A stretch of DNA of 64,000 nt, from the NCBI GenBank assembly GCA_036426205.1, contig CM071568.1, forward strand, positions 220,373,889 to 220,437,888, read 5' to 3'. This DNA is from Ascaphus truei (Eukaryota > Chordata > Amphibia > Anura > Ascaphidae). Position 1 is the first letter of the stretch; each line of letters opens with the position of its first letter. Positions 42,528 to 54,675 of this stretch are shown piece after piece. The notes under the pieces were generated by a model. It had not been told where the DNA came from, searched no databases, and saw only the letters and a program-made list of their open reading frames with translations. The translations under genes were made by a program, and so were the position numbers.

Positions 42528-42569
42528 CTTACAATGTTTCAGAACCACCTGGGCCTTTCATCAGGTAAG
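42528..42569 (-). ncRNA. Hammerhead-like motif, first of a cluster of three
   Basis: Minus strand: stem I CTTAC with GTAAG (5 bp), core CTGATGA, extra A, an imperfect stem II (AGGCC..GGTTCT), GAAA (42537-42540), then CATT before stem I. Stem III could have only one pair. Confidence 0.4.
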
Positions 42570-42570
42570 T

Positions 42571-42612
42571 GATTCAACGTTTCAGGCCCTCCTGGGTCTT
42601 TCATCAGGTAAG
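42571..42612 (-). ncRNA. Hammerhead-like motif, second of the cluster
   Basis: Minus strand: CTTAC, CTGATGA, extra A, stem II AGACCC..GGGCCT, GAAACGTT. Stem I partner sequence is changed. It shares most of its bases with the first and third motifs. Confidence 0.35.
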
Positions 42613-42620
42613 TGAACCAC

Positions 42621-42660
42621 TTACCTGATGATAGACCCAGGAGGGCCTGCTAAACTGTAA
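42621..42660 (+). ncRNA. Hammerhead-like motif, third of the cluster, opposite strand
   Basis: Plus strand: TTAC with GTAA (4 bp), core CTGATGA, a T in place of the extra A, stem II GACCC..GGGCC, then CTAAAC instead of GAAAC. With 42571-42612 it forms a head-to-head inverted pair. Confidence 0.35.
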
Positions 42661-43081
42661 TGATGTTTTACCTGCTCCATTGAAACAAATGGCAACAAAT
42701 TTGCACTAGATTATATGCATTTAGTGATTCCTTGCAAGGAGTATACTGTCAGTCACGAGACACTCCGTCAGTGATTTTTATACTGGCAGCTACTTTTTTT
42801 ATTATGCTACTGCTGTCAACATCCAGCAACTCTATGGTTTGCAAAGTCCAACTGCCTTGTACTGTATATTGCTTCATTAACTTTTCTGAACATGATGAGA
42901 GGTGCATGGTTTTTCCAGACTTTGATGGATGTTGTTCAGAGTCTTTGTTAAAACAGACAATGAAAGAAAGAAGATTTATTTTCCGGTGTTTTATACACAG
43001 CCAAGAACTGGGAATTGGAAGGTAATTTATTTTCCATTGCTATTTTTTTATATTAACCATGTGACTGATTTGAACCAGGTA

Positions 43082-43472
43082 CAGCTCAACCCCATTATAG
43101 CATGGCACTTGGGGTCCAAAGAATCTCATTGCGTTATATGCAGGTCGCGTTCCAAATAATTTTTTTAGAAAATCGCACCATGGTAAACGACGTCAAATTA
43201 CGCCGCGGGGTCACGTGACGTCGCGTTGCCATGGCAACGTGACTTCACATGACCCCGCAACTTCTTTTGACACCGGAGCAGAGGAGGAGGGGGGAGCGCA
43301 GGCAGCCAGCTCACTGCCACCTGGGACATGACGAGCCCTGGTCACCCCAGCAGGGCACAGGAGAGGCTAGAAAACTGCATGGTAGGAGATCTGCATCATG
43401 GTACTGCATATTATTGGGAGGCACACTCACATCGTGTTATAAGCGGAATCGCGCTATAACAGGGTTGAGCTG
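43082..43472. mobile_element. Tigger/pogo-like MITE
   Basis: Ends CAGCTCAACCCCATTATAGC and, on the minus strand, CAGCTCAACCCTGTTATAGC are inverted repeats with TA on both sides (43080-43081 and 43473-43474). The GC-rich interior contains GTCACGTGACGTCGCGTTGCC. No transposase is present. The superfamily is inferred from TA and the end style. Confidence 0.75.
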
Positions 43473-43659
43473 TAATTATATTGCAGAAGAAGAACCAGTG
43501 TAGCTCCAAGCAGGATCACAGAGACAGCATTAGATGAACTTCACAATAATACCTGGATGAAAATACATAATGTTACTTTGCAGAAGTTGAATTTTGCTTT
43601 TCAATAAAATATACTAAATCATTAAAATTAAACTGAATTTACTTCCTTTAACTTAAATT

Positions 43660-44830
43660 AACAGGTGATATCCAAGGGGTTAGAGTTAGAGCCTGAGATA
43701 GACCCATATATTGGGGATCTAACCAATAGACAGCAGTGAAAGCAGTTTAAAGTGTGTTTGCCTATTCCAGATTGCAAAAGCTTGTTTTACAAGATAACAT
43801 GGTCAACAGTGTCAAAAATCTTTGCAAAATATAGGAATATTGCACCATTTAGTTGTCCCAGTTCCATTCCTCACTGAATCTCATTGCATACGTTTAAGAG
43901 GGTTGTTACTGTGGAGTGGTTTGGGCCAAAGCGAGATATAAGTTGGCTAAGGAAATTTGTCCGGGTATGGTAATTGCTTAATTGGGAGTGGACACATTTT
44001 CCATGACTTTAGATAGTATTGGGAGAAGAGAGATTGGTCTGTAGTTGGGGGCAATGTTTTTGTCCCCACTTTTGTAGACTGGGACAACTCAGGCACTTGT
44101 CCAGGACTGGGGGATATAGCCTGAAGACAAAATAGAGTTGATTAGGAAGGCTGCGGCGTGGCAATGGCTGGGGCACTGAGTGGTAGGAACTTTGATTGTT
44201 TTAGGTCAGACCCTCATTAGCTATTTAGTTTTAATGTTAGGAGCGCATGTAATCTCCTCTTCAAATACTGGGACAAATTGAAAACTGTAAGCACTGTTGG
44301 AAGGAGATGGCGGTATAGGGGCTCTCACAGGTAGGGCTTCATGAATGTAGTTAGGGTTACATTAGGATAATAAGGAAGTAGCACACCACACAAAGTGTTT
44401 ATTTAATGTGTTTGCAATGCAAGTTAGATATGTCAGCGTACTATAATCCTTTTTGATATTATATTGTTGTAGATGGCTAGAAGACTGGAATATATTGTTA
44501 ATTACCTTGCAGAATTGTATGTATTTTTATAAAGATTGTCTGTGTAATATTTTTTTTGATAGTCGTGTTTGACTTATGCATGTATTCTGCAAGCACCTGT
44601 AGTTATTAAGATCCTTGGTAGTGTCAGTAACTCTGTATCTTTTACACAAAGCATTCCTCAGATTGTACAGCATAATAAGGTCGGCTGTAACCCACGGAAG
44701 GTGAGCCTCTCTACTCTTATTCTGCATAGTAGAGCATGGGTATCACAGATTTTTAAGAACTCTGTTTGAAAATAATCAAGTGCAGAATCAGGGTCAGGTA
44801 TCAAGTTCATTCTGTACCAAGGGCAGTTAG
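43660..44830 (-). pseudogene. Rex1/CR1-like LINE, linker and RT fragments
   Basis: Minus strand: LPWVTADLIMLYNLRNAL and LSKKILHRQ (endonuclease-RT linker), then VYKSGDKNIAPNYRPISLLP and LSKVMENV (RT start, about 44100-44000), a Q-to-F block, and DTVDHVIL (motif A region, near 43800) with an SGSNSNPL-like end near 43680. Many stops and frameshifts. The clade is a judgement from motif style. Confidence 0.65.
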
Positions 44831-46499
44831 TAAAATCAGCCAGAAAATGTTGTGGCTACTGCCTTAGAGCAGTTGTTGTGCCTTACTGCCTTTTTTTTCT
44901 GTAGTAACCTAGTGTTCAGGTAATTCAATCCATAAACTATTCTGCACATATCGCTATTTCAGTCAATCCAATAACTACCTAATTAAATGCACATTTTATT
45001 AAATTCCCTTTTACTGAAAGGCATTGATAAGCCAGTCCTGAACAATACAGTTGACTGACAGCTCAGTTAATAAAATGTTAATCAGAATTTAGCACCTTCT
45101 CAGACTTTTTGAAGATTTAGAAAAGTGGTAGCACAATTACAGCCAATCAAAACCGTATGGGCTTTTCCCCACAGGATTCAATTTTACACAACTGTATTTC
45201 TGGTTACAGTACAGCTGTTCTAATGTGCTTTCAATAGTGCTACTTACTCATCAATTCATTAAAAAGTACTCAAGTAGTGTAGACAGCACTGGTGATTCTA
45301 ATCAATATTTGCAACAATATCTGAAAAGCTAACATGTGTCCATTCTTAAAAATACAGATTGTCATCAAATAAACTTGAAAAGAATGGGTATTCACGTAGA
45401 ATTGAATGCAATCCAACATGTATGGGGCTATTCATTAAACTGCGATTGGGCCCATTCTATTCACTTCAATGGGAGTTTCAATGCAATAACGCACAGATCG
45501 GCACTATTACAGTTTAAAAATTGCTTAGCAGAGTCAAAATGATGACAAATACTATAGCAGTAGCACAATATTTGCCAACCTGCTTAAAATAAATGAGGCT
45601 GCCATTATGTCTTATTACTTTTTTGCAGTACACTAATTAAAACATGCCAGTTCTTAAGCCTTTGTGCGCTGGAGGAGTCAGGATGCCCGAGTGCCACGGC
45701 CCCTCTGGCACAGTGTTCACAAGTGACTGCGGTCACATGACTGTGGTGGCTATTTTGGAGGAAACAATAGAGGAGGCTTCAAGACAATGCAGGACAAGTT
45801 CTAAGCTAGAAATAAATCCCTTTGAGCATGACGTAGTAACTATGACATGAGTCCGCCGGAGTGCCAGTTCCCATGACATAGTCACTACATGCTGAGGCAC
45901 TCAAAGGGTTTATTGCAAGTCTGTAATCACTGTGCTATCGTATAATGTTAGATATTTTCCAAATGGCAGAAGAAATTATGTTTCAAAACTATTAAGACTC
46001 AAAAATCAGTTAGACAGAATTGGCAGGGGAAAAAAATAAGAGACTGTCATGGTTTGCTGGCTAATGCATAGCAGTACATTTCTGTGCAAATTGAAAAGGC
46101 GAGGTCTGCTTATTAACTGAGGGCAATAGAAAATGTTTAATTGTAGCTGAAAAAATGAATAAGTTTAAAACGCACGCTATCACAGCATGTAAAGAAATGT
46201 TATGTTGCTATTATCATTCTCATATTATTCTGTTTCGCATAATACAGGGGGGTTTATTTTGTGCCAAGGTACATTACTTTCAAATCAATGACCTTAACTT
46301 TAAAAGTAGAGATGAGTCATTTAAAGAACACAAAAGATTAAGAGTAACATGAAAGGAAAAGTATGGGGTAAAAAATACACACAAAGCCAACATTAAATAA
46401 CATTATAAATAGAAAAAACAAGATAAGCTAACAAAAATATAATTTATAGATCCATAACAAACTAGCAGGCATGCTAGCAGACAGATTCCCGCTCCATCA
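44831..46499. other. AT-rich DNA, no gene recognised
   Basis: No coding frame or RNA gene is convincing. It contains the palindrome at 45811-45914 within a GC-richer block (45640-45915) that probably is a DNA transposon fragment. Confidence 0.4.
45811..45914. repeat. Palindrome, AATAAATCCCTTTGAG arms
   Basis: AATAAATCCCTTTGAG (from 45811) pairs with CTCAAAGGGTTTATT (to 45914), and CATGACGTAGTAACTATGACATG pairs loosely with CATGACATAGTCACTACATG inside. This looks like a foldback element end. Confidence 0.65.
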
Positions 46500-46535
46500 A
46501 CGTTTCGGATATAGGCCCTTTATCAAGCAATTTCA
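46500..46535 (-). ncRNA. Degenerate hammerhead-like motif, UUGAUAA core
   Basis: Minus strand: TTGATAA, extra A, GG..CC stem II, GAAACGTT. Stem I does not pair. It is probably a relic of the family seen at 38136 and 17709. Confidence 0.3.
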
Positions 46536-46767
46536 GATAAACTTGTACATCAGCCACCAAATTCCATGCCGAACATTTCATGGCCCAGATCCAAAGGCAC
46601 CGCTATTGACTTAATGAGGCATTAATTTAATTTTCGGCATCATTAAGTGCTACAAGTATCTTCAGGGCTCACTAATGCAGTGTTAAGTGCTAATTTCAGC
46701 CATAACATGCCCTTGCCTTGCTACAACAGATGTTAGTGCTGATGATAAGCAAAAGGGGTGTTCCCTG

Positions 46768-47505
46768 TGTAACGGGTTTTCTGGCCTGACTGACCCACCC
46801 AATCTCACATTGGCCCCTGTGGTCTAACCAGTCCCCATTACATGGTCGTGTCTGGTGGTGCACCTTCCTGAGTCTCCCGCATGATGGTGTATGGGGAATG
46901 TCAACCCAGACAGGCAGCTGAGGTAGTGTGTTAGAGTCCTACCTACATACAGTGCAGCGCCTCCACCTCATCAGGATCTCTGCGTCCGCAAGGAGATGGT
47001 TCTGATGAGGAACTCCTTCTTGGTGGTGCCTTCCGCTGTGGAGTAACTTCACACTCACACAGTGGGGTTGTCGTGAAACAGGGCATCTTTATTGATGATG
47101 GTATGGGCAGACTGCCCCTTGCAGCGGTCAGCTCAGCCGCTCATCTCTATGCTGCACTCCATCTGGAAGGTTCCTTGCTTTCCACCTCTCCCCTCAGGGA
47201 GATTCACCAGCTTGTCTCTCTTGAGCTGCCCAGACTCACAGCTATTGCATCAGCCTCTGCAACACTGTTGCAGACCTCCACATGACTCTCCTGAACAGAG
47301 TCAAAACACCAACTGAACTGAACACTGGAACTGAACACTGGAACTGAACTACTAACTTTAGGCAGTGCTGTGTCTTATATCACCTCCAGGAAACAGACAC
47401 CCTCTGTGTCACTAATCATGGACACACAGCATGTTGTCACTTCCTTTGGGACATATGACACCTCACCAGGGTTTGAGGGCAAACCTCCATGATTGTTACT
47501 GGCAA
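46768..47505 (-). mobile_element. Probable solo LTR, minus strand
   Basis: On the minus strand a TATA-like GATATAAGACAC lies near 47370 and CAATAAAGATG near 47090, in the right order for an LTR. The plus-strand left end is TGTAACGGG. CCCTG flanks both sides (46763-46767 and 47506-47510), a possible 5-bp duplication, but it requires the left LTR end to read ..GGCAA rather than ..CA, so the boundaries are tentative. No internal genes are present. Confidence 0.5.
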
Positions 47506-47510
47506 CCCTG

Positions 47511-50370
47511 CATACTTACCAGGATTACTGCCAGCATGAAAGAGATATGTACACCAATTTTACACGTGGCTACACCTGTAACAACTCCTATCAACAGAGC
47601 TCTGTTATAGCTGACGCAGGGATTTTACAATGCATTACTTACATTATACCTAAAGGGGGCGTTAGATCCCTCCAGACCTTGAAATATGGGTTTTGCTAGA
47701 GAGGAGAGACAGAGAGAGTGAGGTCAAGATCCATAAAGCTCAGTTAAGTCATCGCTCCTAACGGCATGTTATTAAAATCACTAACAGACGTACAATAATG
47801 TTCCCTGAATTTAATGTGAATCAACAAAACAAATTACCAGTATATGCAAAAACCCCGGCCATTAGTTATCTCATTAGAATAGGCTTAAGCCATGTTAAGT
47901 TAGCACTGCCTTGCATTAGTGAACATAACTAGCGTTACGTCTGTCTTTCCTAAAGGTGGCGTTAGCTCCTTCCAGACAAGGGGGACAGGGTAAAGTGAGA
48001 GAAACAAGCAGCTTTTTTCTTTGAAATTCCAGCAGGGTGGATTCTTTTTTTGCTACAACTTTTCTCTTCTGGTGCTCTGGCCTTACACCTGTGTGACGAT
48101 ATGGGCAATGAGGCTCTTATAATAAAGGTGAGGCCCAAACATTGCCCTATCATCTGGATGAATATACATGATTGTCCTGTATAAACAGCCTATTGTGGCT
48201 CATCTAGCCAAATATATTATGTGAATGTATATGTGTAAACCGTTATTTTCTGTGAAATATATTTGTCTTGTGTAACTGTGTGTTTCTTTGTTCCCTGTGC
48301 ATGCTAGGCTGGTAATACACTTACCTAGCCTATACGCACAGAGATCAGGGTTTCCAACATGAGGGGGTTGAGGACAAAGGAGGCTGGCCCATACCCATTC
48401 CCCTATCTGTGAGTCATTGTCTGCCTCAGAAAGAGAGGCACCTATCTCATCAATAGATAGCAGGTCAGCATTGAGAACATGGGCAGGTAGGCACTGTTCA
48501 GCCTCCTGTCAAACCGCCAGTCCAGATTGGCCAACCCAGACAAGCCCTGGTGCTGTGATTGGCCCAACACACAGCATCTGTGCTGTGATTGGTCACCACC
48601 TCATTCTCCATGATCTCCAATGGAGGTGGGGAATCTAGAAATGGTGCAGCCGATCTCAGCACCACAGACCTTGCTGAGGCTAGCGTGGAGATGAACTAAG
48701 AGGTTGTGCCAGAGACACCCAAAACCGAGGCTGCTTGCTATTCCGAGCGGGAGATTTATAGTTGCTTGCCTACAACTTGCATCCAGTGCTGTCTGGAGTT
48801 CCCGATCCCCCACAGGAGTGGTAGCTGCGCCGGGTAAGCCATGCCGTTGGTGCTGGGCACCTAGCACTGCCAGGATTCCCCCATGAAAGAGTCTCCTGTA
48901 GTAACCTGTAATTCTTCTCCTGTTGGGATAAGTATCCTCCTTTCTATACAGTGTATGTATATAGAATAATTTTTTGTATTTGTTACTTTGTTCACTACTA
49001 TGTACTCATATGCATTTTTGGTGCATTTTGACACTGTCACATTTTGACTGTCAATGTTTTTTACATCTATTGTTACTGCTATTTACATCTATGAGTCATC
49101 ATGTCTAATGTGATACATATATGTTTTCGTCCACAAGTAAAAACTTTGATATTTGTCTTATCCTGACTTGATTCTTTATCTGAATTTGAGTGCTGGGGAC
49201 ACTTTGTGTTTTGTTCTAACTTCTAAAGGGAATTAAGGTCCCTTTTTCGTTCCTGTTGCACCATTACTTTATATATTTTTCTTTTTTTCTTGACTGTGGC
49301 TGTGCTGTCTGTTCTCTATATTTTTGCCAATAGGTTCTGTGTTCCCAAAAAACTTTTCTACAGTACTTCCTACATAATCTTTATTCCAATATTAGGTTGG
49401 ATCTCAGATCCCGGAACACTAGAATTATTGACCTCCTCTCATTTCATTTCCTTTCTGTGCCCCACCCTTCTCCCTCACCCTTTCCTGACTAACACTACTC
49501 CCTTCTCCAGCCACTTCCAATCTATAATTTATTTACCTTTAACATTCTTTTCGGCTTGGCTACAGGTCATTCTGGACCCACACTCATGTTGCGGTTGTGC
49601 TAATGACTCACCAGGGCTTCCTTTCTGTTCCTGCTTCTTTCCCTATTCTAGCTTTTATGATATATAAAGTACCTAAAAGTACATTTGTGAGATGGTGAAA
49701 TGGTGTTTATCCCCTTCACCTCTTAAGATGTCTTTGAGTTCTTTTGATTAGTAACTTTCTTGCTGCTTCTTTCTTCTCTTTTGGAAACATTGAAATCCAA
49801 TAATGGTTTACTAGTCCTGTCTGAATACCAATCAATAATTAATTTTGGGCTCACTCATATATTCATTTTCATTAAATGTCATTAAACAAGAAGTAGAAAT
49901 CAAACTAAGAAGATAATCCTATATAGGAACTAGGTGGGGTTTTCCCCACAGATCACCGTTTTTGGGAATTACTCCAGTTAAACTGTATGGACTTTATTTA
50001 TCTGTATTTTGATATATTGATGTGTGTGTGCATATATAGTATACTATAGTACATAGCATTCAGTTTTTGATACTGTACTATACATATAGATGTTCTATTG
50101 TGAGAATTAAGATCACTAAACGTGCCCTATTTTATGTTAATGTTGTCAGTATTTTTGTATTATAATTGTTTTCTTGAATAAAGCTAATTTAAATATATTT
50201 TATTAATGTACTGCTTTATGTTTGTGAACACAATGGTTAACCTTTAATCTGCAATTTTGGTAGATTGATTGGACCCTATACAGACCACATGATTGGTCCA
50301 ACAGGGATCAGCAATCAACCTATTAAAATACATGTGCATCTATATATAACATGCTACAATTATACATGTA
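47511..50370. other. Unannotated repeat-rich DNA
   Basis: TAAAGG(G/T)GGCGTTAG.TCC.TCCAGAC occurs twice (47649 and 47952), showing a dispersed short repeat. The region 48400-48900 is GC-richer but carries no recognised protein. The ORFs at 49290-49667 and 48417-48886 look like chance frames. Confidence 0.4.
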
Positions 50371-50373
50371 TAT

Positions 50374-50413
50374 ACCTCTGAAGAAGTCTGAACTAAGACG
50401 AAATGCGTAAGGT
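50374..50413 (+). ncRNA. Best-preserved hammerhead-ribozyme-like motif (type I)
   Basis: Stem I ACCT (50374-50377) with AGGT (50410-50413); core CTGAAGA (50378-50384); extra A50385; stem II GTCT (50386-50389) with AGAC (50396-50399), loop GAACTA; GAAA (50400-50403); minimal stem III; GUA with cleavage expected after A50409. Every conserved core base of CUGANGA...GAAA...UH is present. The extra A is the one departure. It lies in AT-rich DNA without PLE coding sequence, probably a lone PLE terminal repeat. Confidence 0.65.
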
Positions 50414-51870
50414 GTTCTTGCCTATCCATACCCTATATCTGTGCTATCATAGATAGTAATCGATTCCAATAGAAAGCTATCTCTGCAAGCGGACTTTCAG
50501 CTATATGATTGATATTATCATGCCTGAATCTAATGTACCTCAGTGACGTCAGTAACAGCTGACGGGAGGAACAGAGAGAGGAAACAGTGTGAAAATCAGA
50601 TGTAAGAGCATGAACAGCTGACCCACACGGCTTCAGCGCAGAGGCAGATATGCCGACATTTGTGGGTTCCAGCTTTTAAGCTCTAAAAGCTGATCTACAC
50701 TGCTATAACAGCAAAGTAAAGATACCAACATCCGTGACTTTCATCACAGCGTACAGCTGATCTACACTGCTTGGAAATCAGGACAGAAACGCCGGCTCTT
50801 GTGTTTTTTCCATCGCAGGCAACAGCTGATCCATCTCAGCATCAAGACAGGGACATTGAAATCTGCGGCTTCTACTGAAGTTCTTGGATTGTTATCCGAC
50901 ATGACTGTAACTTCTGCTACACTGTGAGTAACACTTCACCATTGCGTGATACCAATATACCAAAAAGGACTTTACTATATTGGTCTCTTCCTTTATTTCA
51001 GAAGGCTATTAAGATCACCTATTCCAACATTTATTTTACCAATATACTGGGACTTTATATTTACATATTGACTGGGTTTTGCGCCTAATGTTACCTTTTC
51101 CATATAATACTCTATATATATTCCAAGATCAACAACAAGGAGAGGAAGAACCCCTATGGTGAGAGCACTCAGCGGCTAATGATACTGATGATACCTATGA
51201 ACCTGATGGAGATAATGGGTCAATGGTTGACATGTAATGTGGAATGGGTTAAAAAAACAATTTTAATTGGAGAAATCCTCAAATAAAATAAATGGTCCTC
51301 AGTGTGAGGTAATCCTAAACGATTAGCGAATTAAATAAAATAAATAAAATGGATGTGGGGATATTGAGTCCTATTAGATAATAGTTACTCTCTATACAAC
51401 TTCAAACAACCAAGGTAAGTATATAAAATATTCAATGATCGGGTATGCTGGTATCCCCAAAGTATATGGGGTAAATGTGTGACATAAGCACATGCAGCAA
51501 CAGGATATATAGGTGACTCAAAGGGTAGACAGAGTGTCTAGCTCAAACATAATACACATATACACTAGCTGTTTAGCCTGTTCTCTATGTATCCAGAGCT
51601 GCACAGTGTTAGACGTGGCAGTTGGAGACACTGCTGCAGACATTATTCCAGTCTGCATCATGGTCCAGCCACGCGGTGTGTCTGTGTCTATACCTTCACC
51701 ACCATTACTATTCAGTGTATATGGGTTTACAATCTTTAATAGGAATATAGTACATGTGACCAACAGATCTTTAGGTGTAACAGTGAGGGATCCGGGCACA
51801 AGTCATTGTCAAAATACACCTTGGCAGATAATATTTACCTGCCAATCTGTTGGACTCGCAGCTCTGGATA
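50414..51870. other. PLE-terminal-repeat-like and unclassified DNA
   Basis: Downstream of the ribozyme-like motif are three loosely repeated AACAGCTGA(C/T)C blocks (about 50608-50840). No gene is recognised; ORFs at 51513-51875 look fortuitous. Confidence 0.4.
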
Positions 51871-51872
51871 CA

Positions 51873-52571
51873 TAGTTACATAGTTACATAGTTACATAGT
51901 AGATGAGGTTGAAAAAAGACGTACGTCCATCAAGTTCAACCTATGCTAAATTTAGACAACAGATACTTAATTCTATATCTATACTTACTTATTGATCCAG
52001 AGGAAGGCAAATAAAAACCCCATTAAGGGGAAACATTAATTCCTTCCTGACTCCAAGAATTGGCAGTCGGATTAATCCCTGGATCAACATCCTTCCCATG
52101 TATACTTATTTGGTATATCCCTGTATACCTTTCCCATCTAAAAAGATGTTCAACCATTTTTTGAACAAATCTATTGTATCTGCCATCACAGTCTCCATGG
52201 GTAATGAATTCCACATTTTCACTGCCCTTACTGTAAAGAACCCTTTCCTTTGTTGCTTGTGAAATTTCCTTTCCTCCAACCTTAAGGGATGGCCCGAGTC
52301 CTTTGTACTGCCCAGTGGGATGAATAGTTCTTTTGAAAGCTCCTTGTATTGTCCCTGAATATATTTGCATATAGTTATCATATCCCCTCTTAGACGCCTC
52401 TTTTCTAATGTAAATAAATCTAATTTAGCTAGCCTCTCCTCATAAGTTCGAATGTCCATCCCCTTTATTAAATTGGTGGCTCTTCTCTGCACTCTCTCTA
52501 GTTCCAGAATGTCTTTTCTTAGGATTGGTGCCCTAAATTGTACTCTATGGTGATATATATATTCCAAGATG
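51873..52571 (-). pseudogene. CR1-type LINE, ORF2 C-terminus and 3' end
   Basis: Minus strand: APILRKDILELERVQRRATN, YEERLAKLDLFTLEKRRLRG, ELFIPLGSTKDSGHPLRL, FFTVRAVKMWNSLPMETV, FKKWLNIFLDGKGIQGYT, a 153-codon open frame ending at 52106. The 3' UTR continues to a tandem CATAGTTA array (51870-51900), the usual short-repeat 3' terminus of CR1/L2-like LINEs. The fragment is 5'-truncated. The intact frame suggests fairly recent insertion. Confidence 0.8.
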
Positions 52572-52699
52572 CACTGTTTTTAAGTAAAAACATCTCTTGC
52601 TTTATCCATTGTAACACCGCCGGAGGAAATTTCCAAAAATAAAAGCATTTTGTTAGCCACAGAACGGTATCGTCTATTAGTTTTTGATATACAGCTATA

Positions 52700-52703
52700 T
52701 CTA

Positions 52704-52746
<43 letters not shown>
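52700..52746 (+). repeat. (AT)n microsatellite
   Basis: A near-perfect AT array; the ORF over it is an artefact. Confidence 0.95.
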
Positions 52747-52750
<4 letters not shown>

Positions 52751-52861
52751 CACAGAAAATGCCTGCAACAGACCATGAATAAGAAGTGCTAAAACCAGTA
52801 ACGTAAAGTGTACAGTATCAACATTACTGGCGGTGCTAGGGATATGGAATATGTGAAAATA

Positions 52862-53716
52862 ATGAAGACGTCATCAATGAACCTCAACCACAGCAGGACA
52901 TGCTTCATACCAGGGTTAGTTTCTTCCTGAAATACGTCATCTCGTTCCCAAAACCAGAGAAACAGATTTGCATAGGAGGGTGCACATGTGGCGCCCATTG
53001 CCGTTCCCCTAATTTGCAAATAAAATTGACTTTTAAACACAAAATAATTATGTGTTAAAATAAATTTTAATAATTGTAACAAAAATTCAACCAAATCTGG
53101 ATCCAGGTTGCCATTGGTAAGAGAATACCGTGCTGCTTGTATACCATCACTGTGGTGAATACTAGTATAAAGACTTTCTACATCACAGGTAGCTAGCACG
53201 GTACCTGCCTCCAAGGCAACCTGGTCCAACCTAAGTAACAAATCGGTTGTATCCCTTAAGTGAGAGGGGAGTGTGTCAACAAAAGGTCTAAAAAAATAAT
53301 CTAGGAAACGGCAAATGGGCTCACATAGTCCTCCTATGCCAGATACAATTGGACGCCCAGGTGGACGTGTGGCATCCTTGTGTACTTTGGGAAGCAGGTA
53401 GAGTGTAGGAACTACAGGATGTTTTGAAATCAGTCCCTCACTTTGTTTGGTGGTTATTATCCCTTGTGCGACTGCATCTAAAATCATACTATCCAAACTA
53501 GTTTTAAATTTACACGTAGGGTCATTGAGAAGTTGTTCATAGCAGTCTTTATCTCTTAATTGGCGATAAGCCTCTTTTCCATACATTGGCTTAGGCCATA
53601 AGACCACATTCCCCCCTTTATCTGAGGGCTTAATGACCAAATCGGTCATGTCTCTCAGTTGTTGAATAGCTAGATATTCACCTGTCTTCAGATTAGAAGA
53701 TCCTCTAGTAGTGGCA
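52862..53716 (-). pseudogene. PLE reverse transcriptase
   Basis: Minus strand, open from about 53716: TDLVIKPSDKGGNVV, YEQLLNDPTCKF, PTLYLLPKVHKDATRPPGRP, CDVESLYTSIHHSDG (catalytic Asp), RGTAMGATCAPSYANLF, RFIDDVFIIF (catalytic DD). The frame then runs into unrelated sequence and stops at 52789. Thumb, linker and GIY-YIG are missing. KPADKGG and the PLPKVHK-type block are Penelope hallmarks. The ~280-codon frame has no internal stop. PLE RTs use a nicked DNA end to prime; this copy cannot be active. Confidence 0.85.
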
Positions 53717-53829
53717 ACTGATGTAAATTATTTCGTAACAAGTGAGGCAAACACTTCAACTTGAGAACAAGTCTGCATAGGGGGACAAAATGTAGGAGGA
53801 GCCATGACGTAACCCTATCAGCTGTGGTA

Positions 53830-54600
53830 TCTCCGGCTGGCTCACTCATTAGATTATGTCCACGTCACATGAACTTTTACTACAAATATGGCTCTAATCA
53901 GCCATTACGTCAAGCCCCCGGATGAAGCAGGTGGCGAAACGTGCGTGTCGTTGCTCTTCTGTTTGTCTTGATCCGGCGGTGCCCCAGGCTGTCTTTTTCT
54001 TCCCAGCTGCAGTTTTGTATTTGGTGCTTTAGTTGCTCATGGAGCATGCGCATTGCGGCGATCTGATTACACTGAACAGAGTCCCTTCACATGCAGACTG
54101 TCAGTTTCCTGTTTGCCCTGATCCTGGACCAGTGCTAAGTACATTTTGGCTGATTTTAATCTCTGTCCATAGCCCTGCTGCCACTCTGTGTGTGTATTTT
54201 CACCCATGAATGATTCTCAATGTGTATGCCTTTGCTATGATGTTTACAAGCCATTCTGTTCCTGTATTTTACACTCACTATCACATGACCGGCCGGTCCT
54301 AGTGTTCAGAGGCTAATCATCTAGCCTCTACACTACAGGTTCTGCATTTGCTTTGATTGTTGGGTTATTTTTGTTTGTTTCATACTCAGCTTTCACATGT
54401 TTTTTTCAGCCCAGTCCCTAATTTACTCTTATTAGTTTTGACTTTATATTGCTGACTGCAGTGTTTAGCTTAGTTTTGTCATCAGTGTTTTAGATTAGAC
54501 AGCTTTGGGGACACTGTGGATCCTCTGTATATGTCTAATGTGTTTAATAAATTTTGATACTTTTGTACGCTAGAGTGCTATTTTGGGATCTTTTTTTCTT
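53830..54600. other. PLE-terminal-repeat-like DNA
   Basis: It begins with GTGACGTG-type and hammerhead-like sequence and ends with AATAAATTTTGATAC and a T-rich stretch before an AT array. There is no coding frame. Confidence 0.35.
53917..53950 (+). ncRNA. Degenerate hammerhead-like motif
   Basis: CGGATGA (U4 changed to G), extra A, stem II GC..GC, GAAACGTGCGTGTC. Stem I does not clearly pair. It has the family order but a damaged core. Confidence 0.3.
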
Positions 54601-54606
54601 TGTTCT

Positions 54607-54607
<1 letters not shown>

Positions 54608-54648
<41 letters not shown>

Positions 54649-54675
54649 CATATTATATATATATATATATATATT
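54608..54675 (+). repeat. (TA)n microsatellite
   Basis: Two AT arrays separated by TTATACATATT. Confidence 0.95.

Larger units (their letters stand above)
41931..43080. other. PLE-terminal-repeat-like DNA with several ribozyme-like motifs
   Basis: There is no gene. Four hammerhead-like motifs lie between 42224 and 42660, annotated separately. AT-rich DNA follows. Confidence 0.4.
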
